DNA from: Streptomyces sp. NBC_01232
GTDB taxonomy: Bacteria > Actinomycetota > Actinomycetes > Streptomycetales > Streptomycetaceae
DNA length: 64,000 nt
Direction: 5' to 3'
NCBI RefSeq assembly: GCF_035989885.1
Contig: NZ_CP108518.1
Location: 6,687,001 to 6,751,000, forward strand
In this document: positions 48,258 through 57,971 of the stretch, piece by piece
Layout of the letters: each line of letters opens with the position of its first letter
Numbering within the stretch: the stretch's first letter is position 1
Program-made: the position numbers and the translations under genes
The notes under the pieces: model-generated
What the model saw: only the letters and a program-made list of their open reading frames with translations
Told to the model about the DNA's origin: nothing
Databases searched by the model: none

Positions 48258-48440
48258 CGCTCCACCTCATCCCCTGTGCGCTGAACAGGAAAGCAGCGAG
48301 GGCGCACTCGGAGGGCGCAGAGAAGAAACCTGGAAGCAATGCGTCGCGGATGATCGACCCGTGATCGATCTCGATCGCGCACGGCTCCAGCCAGCACGTA
48401 TGCATATGCCCGCTGCCGGTGCCATCGCGGCGGCGCTGCC

Positions 48441-48528
48441 GATCGGACATCGGTCGGACACCGGTCGGACGTCGGCCGGACGCCGCTCGGACGCCGGTCG
48501 GACGTCGGCCGGACGCCGGTCGGGTGCG
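48441..48528. repeat. Eight tandem copies of an 11-bp repeat upstream of metG
   Basis: Units of consensus GGyCGGACryC start at 48441, 48452, 48463, 48474, 48485, 48496, 48507 and 48518; the last is degenerate. The period is close to one helical turn. The array lies in the 458-base gap between the ECF sigma gene and metG. Confidence 0.75.
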
Positions 48529-48558
48529 CCGCCGTCCGGCTGTAACATGGCCCTGATT

Positions 48559-48596
48559 GCGAGGGCCGTGACGGAGAGGTCACTGCCCTCGCTTTT
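48559..48596 (+). terminator. Hairpin with U-tract in the metG leader region
   Basis: GCGAGGGC (48559) pairs with GCCCTCGC (ending 48592). An inner GTGAC/GTCAC stem extends it, and TTTT follows. It is 120 bases upstream of the metG start, so it could be an attenuator or the end of a short transcript starting near the repeat array. Confidence 0.55.
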
Positions 48597-48715
48597 GCGT
48601 TACGTCCACCCATAACAAATGCGGCGCGTGGCCTTTCGGCGGTTCGATACGATGAACCGCGTTCACAATCCGTGACGTCACGTTGTACCGCACATAGGAA
48701 ATGGAGCATCCGAGG

Positions 48716-50431
48716 ATGGCTCGACACCTGATCACCAGCGCGCTTCCCTACATCAACGGGATCAAGCACCTGGGCAACATGGTCGGGTCGATGCTTCCGG
48801 CGGATGTGTACTCCCGGTACCTCCGCCAGCGCGGCCACGACGTCCTGTACATCTGCGCCACCGACGAGCACGGCACCCCCGCCGAACTCGCCGCCAAGGA
48901 GGCCGGCATCTCGGTCGCCGAGTTCTGTGCGCAGGCCCACGACGCCCAGAAGGCGGTCTACGACGGCTTCGAGCTGTCCTTCGACTACTTCGGCCGCAGC
49001 TCCTCCGCGCAGAACCGCGAGATCACCCAGCACTTCGCGCGCCGGCTCCAGGAGAACGGCTTCATCGAGGAGCGTGCGATCCGGCAGGTGTACTCGCCGG
49101 TCGACGGCCGCTTCCTCCCGGACCGCTACGTCGAGGGCACCTGCCCGCACTGCGGCTACGACAAGGCCCGCGGCGACCAGTGCGAGAACTGCACCCGCGT
49201 CCTGGACCCCACGGACCTGATCGAGCCCCGCTCGGCCATCTCCGGCTCCACCGAGCTGGAGGTCCGCGAGACCAAGCACCTCTTCCTCCTGCAGTCCAAG
49301 CTCCAGCACGAGGTCGAGGCCTGGGTCGCCGAGCACGAGGAGGAGTGGCCGCAGCTCGCCTCCTCCATCGCCCGCAAGTGGCTGACCGAGGGCCTGCACG
49401 ACCGTGCCATCACGCGTGACCTCGAGTGGGGTGTCCCGGTCCCGGCCGACACCTGGCCCGAGCTGGCCGCCGAGGGCAAGGTCTTCTACGTCTGGTTCGA
49501 CGCCCCGATCGAGTACATCGGCGCCACCAAGGAGTGGTCGGACCTGGACCCGGCGAACCGCGACTACAAGTCGTGGTGGTACGAGGCCGAGGACGTCCGC
49601 TACACCCAGTTCATGGCCAAGGACAACGTCCCGTTCCACACGGTGATGTTCCCCGCCACCGAGCTGGCCACCCGCGAGCCGTGGAAGAAGGTCGACTACG
49701 TCAAGGCCTTCAACTGGCTGACGTACTACGGCGGCAAGTTCTCCACCTCGCAGAAGCGCGGCGTCTTCACCGACCAGGCGCTGGAGACCCTCCCGGCCGA
49801 CTTCTGGCGCTACTTCCTCATCGCCAACGCGCCCGAGTCCGACGACTCGTCCTTCACGTGGGAGCACTTCACCACCACGGTCAACAAGGACCTCGGCGGC
49901 ACACTCGGCAACTTCGTCAACCGCGTACTGACCTTCTCCCGCAAGAAGTTCGGTGACGAGGTCCCCGCCGGCAGCCCCGCGGCCGAGGCCGAGGCCAAGC
50001 TCGGCGAGCAGATCGCCGTCCTGCTGGCCGAGTACGAGGGCCACATGGACTCCCTCCAGTACCGCAAGGCCGCAGCCGCGCTGCGCGCCCTGTGGTCGGC
50101 CGGAAACGCGTACCTGGACGAGAAGGCCCCCTGGCTGGAGGTCAAGACCGACCTGGACGGCGCGGCGCTCACCCTGCGCACCGCGATGAACCTCATCCAC
50201 CTCTACTCGGTGGTCTCCGAGCCGTTCATCCCGGCCTCGGCGCGCGCCATGCGCTCGTCGTTCGCGCTCGCCGACGACACGGCCACGTGGATCACCCCGG
50301 AGCAGGCCCGGTCCCTGGACGCCGTTGCCGCGGGCACCCCGTTCACCGTGCCGCCGGTCCTGTTCGCCCGGGTCACCGAGGAGGACCTGGAGTCCTACCG
50401 CGAGCGCTTCGGCGGATCCCCGGAGGCCTGA
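48716..50431 (+). CDS. metG: Methionyl-tRNA synthetase
   Basis: The protein has 571 residues from ATG 48716 (GGAG nine bases upstream; an in-frame ATG at 48701 would add five residues). The HIGH-type motif is [11 protein letters not shown]. The zinc knuckle [17 protein letters not shown] lies near residues 142-158. The KMSKS-type motif is KFSTSQKRG, and the anticodon-binding helical domain follows. The enzyme charges both initiator and elongator tRNA-Met. A terminator hairpin follows the stop. Confidence 0.95.
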   Translation: MARHLITSALPYINGIKHLGNMVGSMLPADVYSRYLRQRGHDVLYICATDEHGTPAELAAKEAGISVAEFCAQAHDAQKAVYDGFELSFDYFGRSSSAQNREITQHFARRLQENGFIEERAIRQVYSPVDGRFLPDRYVEGTCPHCGYDKARGDQCENCTRVLDPTDLIEPRSAISGSTELEVRETKHLFLLQSKLQHEVEAWVAEHEEEWPQLASSIARKWLTEGLHDRAITRDLEWGVPVPADTWPELAAEGKVFYVWFDAPIEYIGATKEWSDLDPANRDYKSWWYEAEDVRYTQFMAKDNVPFHTVMFPATELATREPWKKVDYVKAFNWLTYYGGKFSTSQKRGVFTDQALETLPADFWRYFLIANAPESDDSSFTWEHFTTTVNKDLGGTLGNFVNRVLTFSRKKFGDEVPAGSPAAEAEAKLGEQIAVLLAEYEGHMDSLQYRKAAAALRALWSAGNAYLDEKAPWLEVKTDLDGAALTLRTAMNLIHLYSVVSEPFIPASARAMRSSFALADDTATWITPEQARSLDAVAAGTPFTVPPVLFARVTEEDLESYRERFGGSPEA

Positions 50432-50454
50432 GCCTTCGCGTGACCGCTCCGCGA

Positions 50455-50485
50455 GGGGCGCGGCCTTCCGGGGCCGCGCCCCTTT
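50455..50485 (+). terminator. metG terminator
   Basis: An 11-bp perfect stem GGGGCGCGGCC / GGCCGCGCCCC with a 6-base loop and TTT. Confidence 0.85.
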
Positions 50486-50602
50486 CGCATACCCGCAGGG
50501 TGGGGGTGGTGCGGGCAGGGCGGGGACGGTAGGGAAAACCCCACCGCGAAGTGTCCACCTGGGCGTGCAGACCCGGTGCGGCCGCGCGGCTGGAATGGGG
50601 CC

Positions 50603-51808
50603 ATGACCCTTTCCCGTACCGCCCGGTGGACCACCGGCTGGCTGCTCGCCGCCGCGTGGGCGCTGTCCTTCCCGCTGTTCTCCTCGCTGGAACCCCACCG
50701 GCTCTGGGGCTGGTGCGCCGCCGCCGGATACCTCGTGGCCGCCGGGGCCACCCTGTCCGGCCACCGCCGCGCCGGGCTCGCCGCCGCACTGCTGGGCGCC
50801 CTGGCCCTACCGCTCCTGTGGCTGGTGCTGACCGGACAGGGGCAGTCGGAGGTGACGGTCATCGAACGGTCCGGGCGGCTGCTGCTGGAGTCCGGACGGC
50901 TCTACGTCGACCGGCCCGCGGCCGTCCAGGAGTACACGCCGTACCTGCCGGGCATGGCCCTGCTCGGTGTCCCGCGGGCCCTGCTCGGCAGCGGCGACGG
51001 CTGGGTGGTGCGGCTGCTGGGGGACGCCCGCATCTGGTGCGCGGCCGCCCTGTTCGGCTGCCTGTGGGCGGCCCGGCGGCTGCTCGGCGGCGCACCGGGC
51101 CGGCTGCTCGGTGGCGGACCCGGCCGGCTGCTGCCCGTGCTGGTGGCCTCGCCGGTGGTGGCCCTCCCGCTCGCGGTGAGCGGGGTGGACCTGCCGCTGG
51201 CCGGGCTCTGCTGCCTGGCACTGGCCGCCGCGGCGGCCGGGCGGCCCGCCCTGGCCGGGGCGGCCCTCGCCGGGGCGTGCGCCCTGAAGTGGACGGCGCT
51301 GCCCGCGGTGGCGGTGGCCGTCGCTCTGCTCGCGGCCTGCCGGGGCGGGCGGCCGGCGGTGCGCTGCGGGCTGGTGGCGGCCGGGGGCACGGCCCTGCTG
51401 GTGCTGCCCGGCGCGCTGCTCCAGCCGGCGGAGCTGTGGCATCAGGTGTTCGCCTTCCCCACCGGGCGGGCCCGGGTGCCGACCCCGGCGAGCAGCCCGC
51501 TGCCCGGACATCTGCTGGCCGAACTGGGCCCCTGGGGGTGGTACCTGACGGTGGGCCTGCTGCTGGCGGGAGGCCTCGCGGTGGCCCTCTCCCTGTTCGC
51601 CCGGCCGCCGCGCACGGTGGTGGCCGCCGCCGACCGGCTGGCCCTCGGCCTCACCCTGGCCTTCCTGCTGGCCCCGGCCGGGCGATTCGGCTACCTGGCA
51701 CTGCCGCTCCTGCTGGTGGTCTGGGCCCGCTCGGTGAGGCCCCCGGGCGTCTCCCGCGTCGTGGCCGGCTCCGGCGTGCCCCGCCCGAGGGCGGCCGCCC
51801 GGCGCTGA
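50603..51808 (+). CDS. Polytopic membrane protein, GT87/DUF2029-like glycosyltransferase candidate
   Basis: The protein has 401 residues from ATG 50603. About ten hydrophobic helices are visible. A luminal-type loop after the third helix has EYTPYLPGMALLGVPRALLG, reminiscent of the conserved loop of polyprenyl-phosphate-mannose-dependent transferases (GT87). The acidic residue expected in the first loop is not clear, so the enzymatic call is tentative. It ends 18 bases before the stop of the convergent response regulator. Confidence 0.6.
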   Translation: MTLSRTARWTTGWLLAAAWALSFPLFSSLEPHRLWGWCAAAGYLVAAGATLSGHRRAGLAAALLGALALPLLWLVLTGQGQSEVTVIERSGRLLLESGRLYVDRPAAVQEYTPYLPGMALLGVPRALLGSGDGWVVRLLGDARIWCAAALFGCLWAARRLLGGAPGRLLGGGPGRLLPVLVASPVVALPLAVSGVDLPLAGLCCLALAAAAAGRPALAGAALAGACALKWTALPAVAVAVALLAACRGGRPAVRCGLVAAGGTALLVLPGALLQPAELWHQVFAFPTGRARVPTPASSPLPGHLLAELGPWGWYLTVGLLLAGGLAVALSLFARPPRTVVAAADRLALGLTLAFLLAPAGRFGYLALPLLLVVWARSVRPPGVSRVVAGSGVPRPRAAARR

Positions 51809-51826
51809 CCGGGACGCCGGGAGCGG

Positions 51827-52486
51827 TCACGCCGGCTCCGCGCCCCGCAGGTGGGCGAGGACCGCCAGGACCCGGCGGTTGCCCTCGGTGGCGTCGAGGT
51901 CGAGCTTCATGAAGATGCTGGAGGCGTGTTTGACGACGGCGGCCTCGCTGATGAACAGCCGTGCCGCCAAGGCCTGGTTGTTGAGGCCCGAGGCCATCAG
52001 CGTGAGCACCTCCCGCTCCCGCGGCGTCAGCCGGGCCAGCGGCCGCTCCTCGGTCTGCCGGCTGAGCAGGACCCGTACCACCTCCGGGTCGATGACCGTC
52101 CGGCCGTCGGCGACCTGCTGCAGGGCGTCGAGGAATTCGGCCACCTCGCCCACACGGTCCTTGAGGAGGTAGCCCAGCCCGGCCGTGGAGGCGCCGGTGA
52201 GCAGCTGGGCGGCGTAGGCCGTGGCCACGTACTGCGAGAGCACGAGCACGGGCAACGAGGAGTCCCGGGAGCGGAGTTCGAGTGCCGCCCGCAGGCCTTC
52301 GTCGCGAAAGCCGGGCGGCATCCGCACATCGGTGACGACGACGTCCGGCCGCTGCGCCTCCACCGCCCGAACGAGCTCCTCGGAGCTGCCGACGGCAGCG
52401 AGGACCTGATGGCCGCCGCGGGTGAGCAGTTCCGTCAGCCCCGCACGCAGCAGCACCGAGTCCTCGGCGAGGATCAGCCGGAGCAC
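51827..52486 (-). CDS. NarL/LuxR-family response regulator
   Basis: The protein has 219 residues from GTG 52486. The receiver domain has acidic LILAEDSVLL, phospho-acceptor Asp in VVVTDVRMPP and Lys in LLKDRVGE. The C-terminal LuxR helix-turn-helix is LTPREREVLTLMASGLNNQALAARLFISEAAVVKHASSI. It overlaps the end of the histidine kinase gene by 13 bases, forming a two-component pair. Confidence 0.93.
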   Translation of the reverse strand: MLRLILAEDSVLLRAGLTELLTRGGHQVLAAVGSSEELVRAVEAQRPDVVVTDVRMPPGFRDEGLRAALELRSRDSSLPVLVLSQYVATAYAAQLLTGASTAGLGYLLKDRVGEVAEFLDALQQVADGRTVIDPEVVRVLLSRQTEERPLARLTPREREVLTLMASGLNNQALAARLFISEAAVVKHASSIFMKLDLDATEGNRRVLAVLAHLRGAEPA

Positions 52487-53784
52487 GGCACCTCCACCCG
52501 GAGCCGGGTCGGTCCGCCCACCGGACTGGACACCACGAGCCTGCCCTTCAGCATCGCGACCCTGTCCGCGAGTCCTGCAAGACCCGCCCCCGCGCCGGGG
52601 TCGGCGCCGCCGCGGCCGTCGTCGGTGACGGTGAGGGTGAGCCGGTCACCCTCGACCCTGCCGACGACGGCGACGCGCGAGGCACCACTGTGCTTGGCCG
52701 CGTTGGCCAGCGCCTCGGTGACGGTGAAGTACGCCGTGACCTCCACCGACTCGGCCAGCCGGGGCACGTCGAGGTCCACGGTCACCGGTACGGGATGGCG
52801 CAGCGCCACCTCGGCCACGGCTGCCGCGAGCCCGTGGTCGGTCAGGACCTGCGGGTGGATCCCCCTGACGAGATCGCGCAGTTGCTCCAGGGCGACCTTG
52901 GCCTCGCCGCGGCCCCGGGACACCAGCGCGGTGGCCGCGGCCGCCTGCGGGATCCCGCGCAGTTCCATCTCGGCGAGGCCCAGGGTCATGCTGAGCGCGA
53001 CCAGCTGCTGCTGCGCGCCGTCGTGCAGATCCCGTTCGATGCGCCGCCGTTCGGCCTCGAAGGCGTCGACGAGACGGACCCGGGAGCGGGTCAGCTCCAG
53101 GATCCGGTCGGATTCCACACGTGGTCCGAGCAGCACGCGGGCGGTCCTCACCTGGGCCCCGGCCAGCAGGGCGCCCGCGTACGCCGCCACCAGCAGCCCG
53201 GCCAGGCCGACGGCCGTGCCGCCGAGGGCCTCCAGTGGTCCGGAGACCGGCCTGCCGGGGATCAGCATCACGTGTTCCGGGGCAAGGGCCAGGACGATGC
53301 CCGGGGCCGCGACCAGGATCAGGGAGAAGGCGAGCAGCGTGAGCACCGCGAACCCGGCCGCCCCGAAGGCAGGTCCGAGCAGGGCGGCGTACGCGAACTC
53401 CCGCCAGGTGGCCCGTTCCCGGAGCCGGGTACGCAGCCAGGCCGCGGGCCCGGCACCGGCCAGGGAAGTGTGCGGATCCGGTACGGGCACGGGCTCCACC
53501 CACCGCAGCCGCCACCGCTCCAGCGCCCCCAGCGGCACGCCTGCGACGACGGCGCCGACCAGGAGCAGCAGGCCGATCCCGACGACCGCCAGTGCCACCC
53601 CGAAGCCGACGAGCAGTACGAGGACGACGCATACGGGATAGCCGACGAGGAGCCCGCTGCCCAGGTACGCCCAGCACCGCCAGGGCCACCACGAGCCGAT
53701 GAACCGCAGCGGCCGGCGTATCGCCGCGAGGACGGCCACCGGCGGTGCGGCGGGCGGATCGGCGAGGGGCAGGTCGTCGGACAT
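52474..53784 (-). CDS. Sensor histidine kinase (HisKA_3 type)
   Basis: The protein has 436 residues from ATG 53784. Two hydrophobic pairs in residues 20-240 anchor it (LVGYPVCVVLVLLVGFGVALAVVGIGLLLL; FAVLTLLAFSLILVAAPGIVLAL; LVAAYAGALLAG). The phospho-acceptor motif is ERRRIERDLHDGAQQQLVALSM. The ATPase end has NAAKHSGASRVAVVG and VTDDGRGGADPGAGAGLAGLADRV. The stimulus is unknown. Partner of the overlapping LuxR-type regulator. Confidence 0.93.
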   Translation of the reverse strand: MSDDLPLADPPAAPPVAVLAAIRRPLRFIGSWWPWRCWAYLGSGLLVGYPVCVVLVLLVGFGVALAVVGIGLLLLVGAVVAGVPLGALERWRLRWVEPVPVPDPHTSLAGAGPAAWLRTRLRERATWREFAYAALLGPAFGAAGFAVLTLLAFSLILVAAPGIVLALAPEHVMLIPGRPVSGPLEALGGTAVGLAGLLVAAYAGALLAGAQVRTARVLLGPRVESDRILELTRSRVRLVDAFEAERRRIERDLHDGAQQQLVALSMTLGLAEMELRGIPQAAAATALVSRGRGEAKVALEQLRDLVRGIHPQVLTDHGLAAAVAEVALRHPVPVTVDLDVPRLAESVEVTAYFTVTEALANAAKHSGASRVAVVGRVEGDRLTLTVTDDGRGGADPGAGAGLAGLADRVAMLKGRLVVSSPVGGPTRLRVEVPCSG

Positions 53785-53843
53785 GTCCGCCCAGCCTAGG
53801 CGAGGCGTCCGTTCGTGACCCCGGTGGGGTCGGTGACAGGTCC

Positions 53844-55430
53844 TCACATGGCTGCGCCCAGAGCCAGGAAGCCGCAGATCAGCACGAGCAGGACGGCCAG
53901 CAGGGGCCAGACGAAGCGCAGGTACTTGTCGTAGCCGACCTTGGCCAGGGCGACGCCGCCGATGGTCACGGCCGAGGTGGGCACCCACAGGTTCATCCAG
54001 CCGCTGGCCGACTGCCAGGCCGTGACCGCCAGCGCCCGGGAGACGCCCGCGAAGTCGGCGAGCGGGGCCAGGATGGGCATGACGAGGGTGGCGTGGCCCG
54101 AGGTGGAGGGGATCAGGAAGGCCAGCGGGAGGTTGACCAGGAAGACGATCACTGCGAAGAGCGAGGACGAGGTCCCCTTCACCACGTCCTCGATCGAATG
54201 CAGGACGGTGTCGGTGATCCTGGAGTTGTTCATGATGACCGTGACCCCGCGCGCCAGCATGATGACCAGCGCCGGCGCCATGAAATCGGCGGCGCCCCGG
54301 ATGATCGTGGAGCTGATCTCCGCCTCTCCCATCCGTGCCACCAGACCCACGAGCACCGCCGCGCACAGGAACAGCGCGGAGAGCTCCGGGAAGGACCAGC
54401 CCAGCTCCCAGGAGTACGGAACCGCCTCCGCCTCGCCGGTGAGCGCGCCCGCCCAGGGGACCACCGAGAAGATCATGAAGCCGAAGACCAGGGCGAGCAG
54501 GACCAGCACCGTCCGGTGCAGGCGCGTCAGTTCCGGTGCGACCTCGTCGGCTCCCGTCGCCCGGTGTTCCCGGTCGCCCGGGAGGAAGCCGCACAGGGAC
54601 TTGGCCGGGTCCTTCTCGACGCGCTTCGCGTACCGGACGACGTAGAGGATGGTGACGGTCGTCAGGACCACCCACATCACGAAGCGCAGGGCGATGCCGT
54701 CGCCCAGCGAGATGTCGGCGGCCGCCGAGGCCAGACCGGTCGCGAAGGGGTTCACGGTGGAGCACAGGACGCCGATCCCCGCGCCGAGGATGGCCGCTCC
54801 GACGGCGACCATCCGGTCGTAGCCGAGGGCCAGCATCATCGGCACCAGCAGGCCGTAGAAGCCGAGGGTCTCCTCCGCGAAGCCCTCGACGGTGCCGAGG
54901 ACGGAGAACACCAGCATCACGGCGGCGATCAGCAGGGCGCCGCGCCGGCGCAGCCGGTGGGCGAGGCGGGCGATACCGCGGTCGAGGGCGCCGGTGGCGA
55001 AGACGACGGTGATGAAGGCGCCGATGGCGAGGACGAAGAGGAAGACGCCCGCGCTGCCGTACAGGTCGCCGCTGAAGGCGGGGCCGACCTCGCCGGTCTT
55101 CTCGTCCCGGATGCCGTAGAGCCCGTTCACGGGGGCGAGGAAGAGGTCGTTCAGGCGGTCGGTGAAGCTGCGGCTGTCCTCGACCTGGCGGTAGGTGCCG
55201 GAGACGGGGGCCCCGCGCTCGTTGCGCTCGTACTGGCCGGCCGGGACGAGGAAGGCCAGCAGCCAGACGGCCACCGTGACGATGGCCAGGACGGTCAGCG
55301 CGCTCGGAAAGGCGAACCCCTTGCCGACGGGCTCCTGCGGGGCCTCGGGCGGGGGCGGGGCCGGAGCGGCGGGAGGCGGCGGAGCGGTGCTCAACGCGTG
55401 CCCCGGCTGTCCGGTTCCATCCGCCACCAT
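53844..55430 (-). CDS. YfcC-type C4-dicarboxylate/arginine-ornithine permease family protein
   Basis: The protein has 528 residues from ATG 55430. A Pro/Ala-rich cytoplasmic N-terminus (residues 1-38) is followed by about twelve helices. The family segments FVLAIGAFITVVFATGALDRGIARL, GTVEGFAEETLGFYGLLVPMMLALGYD, LCSTVNPFATGLASAAA and SSLFAVIVFLVNLPLAFLIPSTSGHATLVMPILAPL fit the DcuC/YfcC group. It is 59 bases upstream of the sensor kinase gene in the same direction, so the two-component system may sense its substrate. Confidence 0.88.
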   Translation of the reverse strand: MVADGTGQPGHALSTAPPPPAAPAPPPPEAPQEPVGKGFAFPSALTVLAIVTVAVWLLAFLVPAGQYERNERGAPVSGTYRQVEDSRSFTDRLNDLFLAPVNGLYGIRDEKTGEVGPAFSGDLYGSAGVFLFVLAIGAFITVVFATGALDRGIARLAHRLRRRGALLIAAVMLVFSVLGTVEGFAEETLGFYGLLVPMMLALGYDRMVAVGAAILGAGIGVLCSTVNPFATGLASAAADISLGDGIALRFVMWVVLTTVTILYVVRYAKRVEKDPAKSLCGFLPGDREHRATGADEVAPELTRLHRTVLVLLALVFGFMIFSVVPWAGALTGEAEAVPYSWELGWSFPELSALFLCAAVLVGLVARMGEAEISSTIIRGAADFMAPALVIMLARGVTVIMNNSRITDTVLHSIEDVVKGTSSSLFAVIVFLVNLPLAFLIPSTSGHATLVMPILAPLADFAGVSRALAVTAWQSASGWMNLWVPTSAVTIGGVALAKVGYDKYLRFVWPLLAVLLVLICGFLALGAAM

Positions 55431-55551
55431 CCCTGTGAGGGTCCGCCCCTCCGATCATGGAGCGCGGGAGGGGCGGGCGCCGCCGTGGAATGCGCCCTAC
55501 GGGTGAACCGGGGCGCGCAGACGCGCGCGCCGTGGCGAGCGGTGACGTCGT

Positions 55552-57216
55552 TCAGCCGTCGGTGCGTACGAAGGTCCGCACCGCGGTGTCGAAGTGGCCG
55601 CGGGCCTCTTCGCTCCGGCGCACCGGCGAGGACACCCACACGTCGTACAGCCGGCCGCCCTCCTCCCAGCACAGGTCGCGGGTGTGGCGGGGGCCCTCGG
55701 CCGTGGAGAAGCCGTCCCAGGTGAACAGCCACAGGGCGGCCGGCCGGCCGCCCTGGGAGGTGGGCACGACCTCGGCGTCACGGTAACCGGGGTTGTTCGA
55801 CGGGCCGTCGGCGTGGGCGCGCCGGTGGACGGCGACCGGCCCACCGGACTCGGGCTCCGCGACCTTGATGCCGATGCGGAAGGTCTCACCGGGCGACATG
55901 TAGAAGATCCGGGACCCCTCCACCTTGCGCGTGAAGCCGAGGGGGACGGCGAGCGAGAATCCCTCCGGGTCCTTGACGAGGCGGTAACCGGCGGGGGCGG
56001 CGCCCTTGCCGTCGGCCGAGGAGGAGGAGGCCGTACCGGCGGCCGGAGCGGGTGCGGGCGTGGACGCGGGGCCGGCCGCGTCGGCGGGGGTGGTCGGGCC
56101 GGCGGCCGCTCCGCTCGTGGACGTCTGCCCGCCGTGCTTGTCGTCGTTCATGAGCAGTGCGGCGGACACGCCCGCCCCGGCGAACGCGGCCACCAGGACG
56201 GCGGCGAACAGCGCCGCCCACGGCCGCCGCTTCCCGGGTGCGGGCGCGGGCACGGGCGGGGACGCGGGCGCCGATACGGGGGTCGGCGCGGACAGGGACG
56301 CCGGTGCGGGCCCGGGCCCGGTCGCGCCGCGCCGCGTCGGGGTGTGCTCGGCGGGGGTGTGCTGCGTCGGCGCGTCCGGGGCCGCCGCCTGAGCGGCGGC
56401 CCGCAGCAGCTGCTCCGCCCGCTCGGCGCCGAGCCGCTCGGCGGGATCGCGCTCCAGCAGTCCCCGCACCACCGGCAGAAGCGGGCCGCACGCCTCGGGC
56501 GGCCGGATCTCGTCGAAGACCACCGCGTGCAGGATCCCGCCGAGCGAGTCCCGCCGGAACGGCGAGGTGCCGCTGAGGGCCGCGCACAGCAGGGCACCCA
56601 GGGACCACAGATCGGCCTCGGGGCCCGACTTCGTCTGCCCCGACATCCTTTCGGGCGCGGTGTATTCGGGGGATCCGACGAAGGACCCGGTGGTGGTCAG
56701 CGTCGTCGCGCCCGACACCTGCGCGATGCCGAAGTCGGTCAGCACGGGCCGCCCGCCCGGCGCCTCCAGCAGGACGTTCGCCGGCTTGATGTCCCGGTGC
56801 AGCACCCCGGCCGCGTGCGCCGTGCGCAGGGCGCCGATCAGCGCGATCCCGATCCGGGCCGCCTCGGCGAGGTCCACCGGGCCGGTGCGGGAGAGCCGGT
56901 CGGCGAGGGAGCCGCCCTCGACCAGTTCCATGACGATGTACGGGAGTTCGCCGTCCTCCACGATGTCGTGCACCACGATGATGTGGGGGTGCTTGAGCTG
57001 CGCGGCCGCCCGTGCCTCGCGGAGCGTGCGCTCACGCTGCTGCCGGGCCTCGTCCGCGGACAGCGCGGGGTCGAGCGCGACCTCCTTGACGGCGACGCTG
57101 CGGCCGAGCAGCTGGTCCGTGGCGCGCCACACGATGCCCATGCCACCGCGGCCGAGCCGGGCGTCCAGGCGGTAACGCCCTGCGATCAGACGGGCGTCCG
57201 TCCCCTCGGTCCCCAT
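55552..57216 (-). CDS. Transmembrane Ser/Thr protein kinase (PknB-like, no PASTA)
   Basis: The protein has 554 residues from ATG 57216 (ATG 57234 also possible; neither has a good ribosome site). The kinase domain has glycine loop LGRGGMGIVW, VAVKEV, catalytic loop VLHRDIKPANVLL, DFGIAQ and TAPERMSG. A Pro/Ala-rich linker leads to one membrane helix (WAALFAAVLVAAFAGAGVSAALLM), then a roughly 190-residue outer domain of unknown fold, rich in aromatic residues, without PASTA repeats. Divergent from a small secreted-type protein gene. Substrates unknown. Confidence 0.93.
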   Translation of the reverse strand: MGTEGTDARLIAGRYRLDARLGRGGMGIVWRATDQLLGRSVAVKEVALDPALSADEARQQRERTLREARAAAQLKHPHIIVVHDIVEDGELPYIVMELVEGGSLADRLSRTGPVDLAEAARIGIALIGALRTAHAAGVLHRDIKPANVLLEAPGGRPVLTDFGIAQVSGATTLTTTGSFVGSPEYTAPERMSGQTKSGPEADLWSLGALLCAALSGTSPFRRDSLGGILHAVVFDEIRPPEACGPLLPVVRGLLERDPAERLGAERAEQLLRAAAQAAAPDAPTQHTPAEHTPTRRGATGPGPAPASLSAPTPVSAPASPPVPAPAPGKRRPWAALFAAVLVAAFAGAGVSAALLMNDDKHGGQTSTSGAAAGPTTPADAAGPASTPAPAPAAGTASSSSADGKGAAPAGYRLVKDPEGFSLAVPLGFTRKVEGSRIFYMSPGETFRIGIKVAEPESGGPVAVHRRAHADGPSNNPGYRDAEVVPTSQGGRPAALWLFTWDGFSTAEGPRHTRDLCWEEGGRLYDVWVSSPVRRSEEARGHFDTAVRTFVRTDG

Positions 57217-57331
57217 GGCGACATCATGCCGCATCCGCGAGGGGCACCCGTTCGCGGCGTGTCGAACCCGCTCCTTGATCGTTTCTTCAGCGGTAGCCCT
57301 TACATCTGCTGCGGAATTCGGGAGGCGCGCG

Positions 57332-57919
57332 GTGACCGCTTGGCAGTACTTCGCCGGGGCGGGCCTGGTGGCGGCGCTCTGTCCGCTGCACGGCCACGTG
57401 GCGGTCGCGGGTGACGGCAACGGCCGCGGAGCCCGTGTCGAGCTGTGCGTGCCGGCCGGGCGGCCGGGCAGGCCGGTCTTCCGGCCGCCGGCCGGGCAGC
57501 CCTCGGTACGGGCGGCCGTGCCCGGCGCCGACCGGCCGACCGTGCGTCACCCGGGGCGGCCCGCGGCATCGGCCACGCCGCCCGCACGGCCCGCGCCGCC
57601 CGCGGAGCCGGAGCGGCCGCAGCAGCGGGCGGCGGTGGGGCCTTCCGCGGAGGCAGGGGCCGGGGAGCCGGAGCCGCCGGGGCCCGCGCCGGGTCCCGGG
57701 GGCGACAGCGTCCCGGCGTCGGCCGAAGCGCCCGCCCCGCCCGTGGCCGGGGCCGCCGTCGCACGGGTGAGCGCCTTCCACGTGCGTCCGTACCGCTCGG
57801 TGGCCCTGGAGCGGCGCGGCCCGGGCGGGATGTCCACCGTGATGCTCATGGTCGTCGTCACCACCCCGGCCGTACTCGCCGCCGCCGCCCTGCGCCCACG
57901 CTCCAAGAGCCGCGGCTGA
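57332..57919 (+). CDS. Pro/Ala-rich surface-anchored hypothetical protein
   Basis: The protein has 195 residues from GTG 57332 with GGAGG six bases upstream. A short hydrophobic N-terminal segment (AWQYFAGAGLVAALCP) is followed by a low-complexity Pro/Ala/Gly region (residues 60-145). A C-terminal helix MLMVVVTTPAVLAAAAL then ends in a basic RPRSKSRG tail, as in membrane-retained surface proteins. No LPXTG motif. Divergent from the kinase gene, so possibly co-regulated. Confidence 0.6.
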   Translation: MTAWQYFAGAGLVAALCPLHGHVAVAGDGNGRGARVELCVPAGRPGRPVFRPPAGQPSVRAAVPGADRPTVRHPGRPAASATPPARPAPPAEPERPQQRAAVGPSAEAGAGEPEPPGPAPGPGGDSVPASAEAPAPPVAGAAVARVSAFHVRPYRSVALERRGPGGMSTVMLMVVVTTPAVLAAAALRPRSKSRG

Positions 57920-57971
57920 CCGCCGCCGCCCCCTCGTACCCCATCCACCGATCCACACCGGGAGAATCCAC

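Noticed and set aside
48439..48530. The tandem repeats as a CRISPR array
   Set aside because: Units are 11 bp and contiguous with no spacers, and no cas genes are nearby.
48597..48716. T-box or SAM riboswitch before metG
   Set aside because: No specifier loop, antiterminator consensus or SAM-binding helix pattern was recognisable in the leader.
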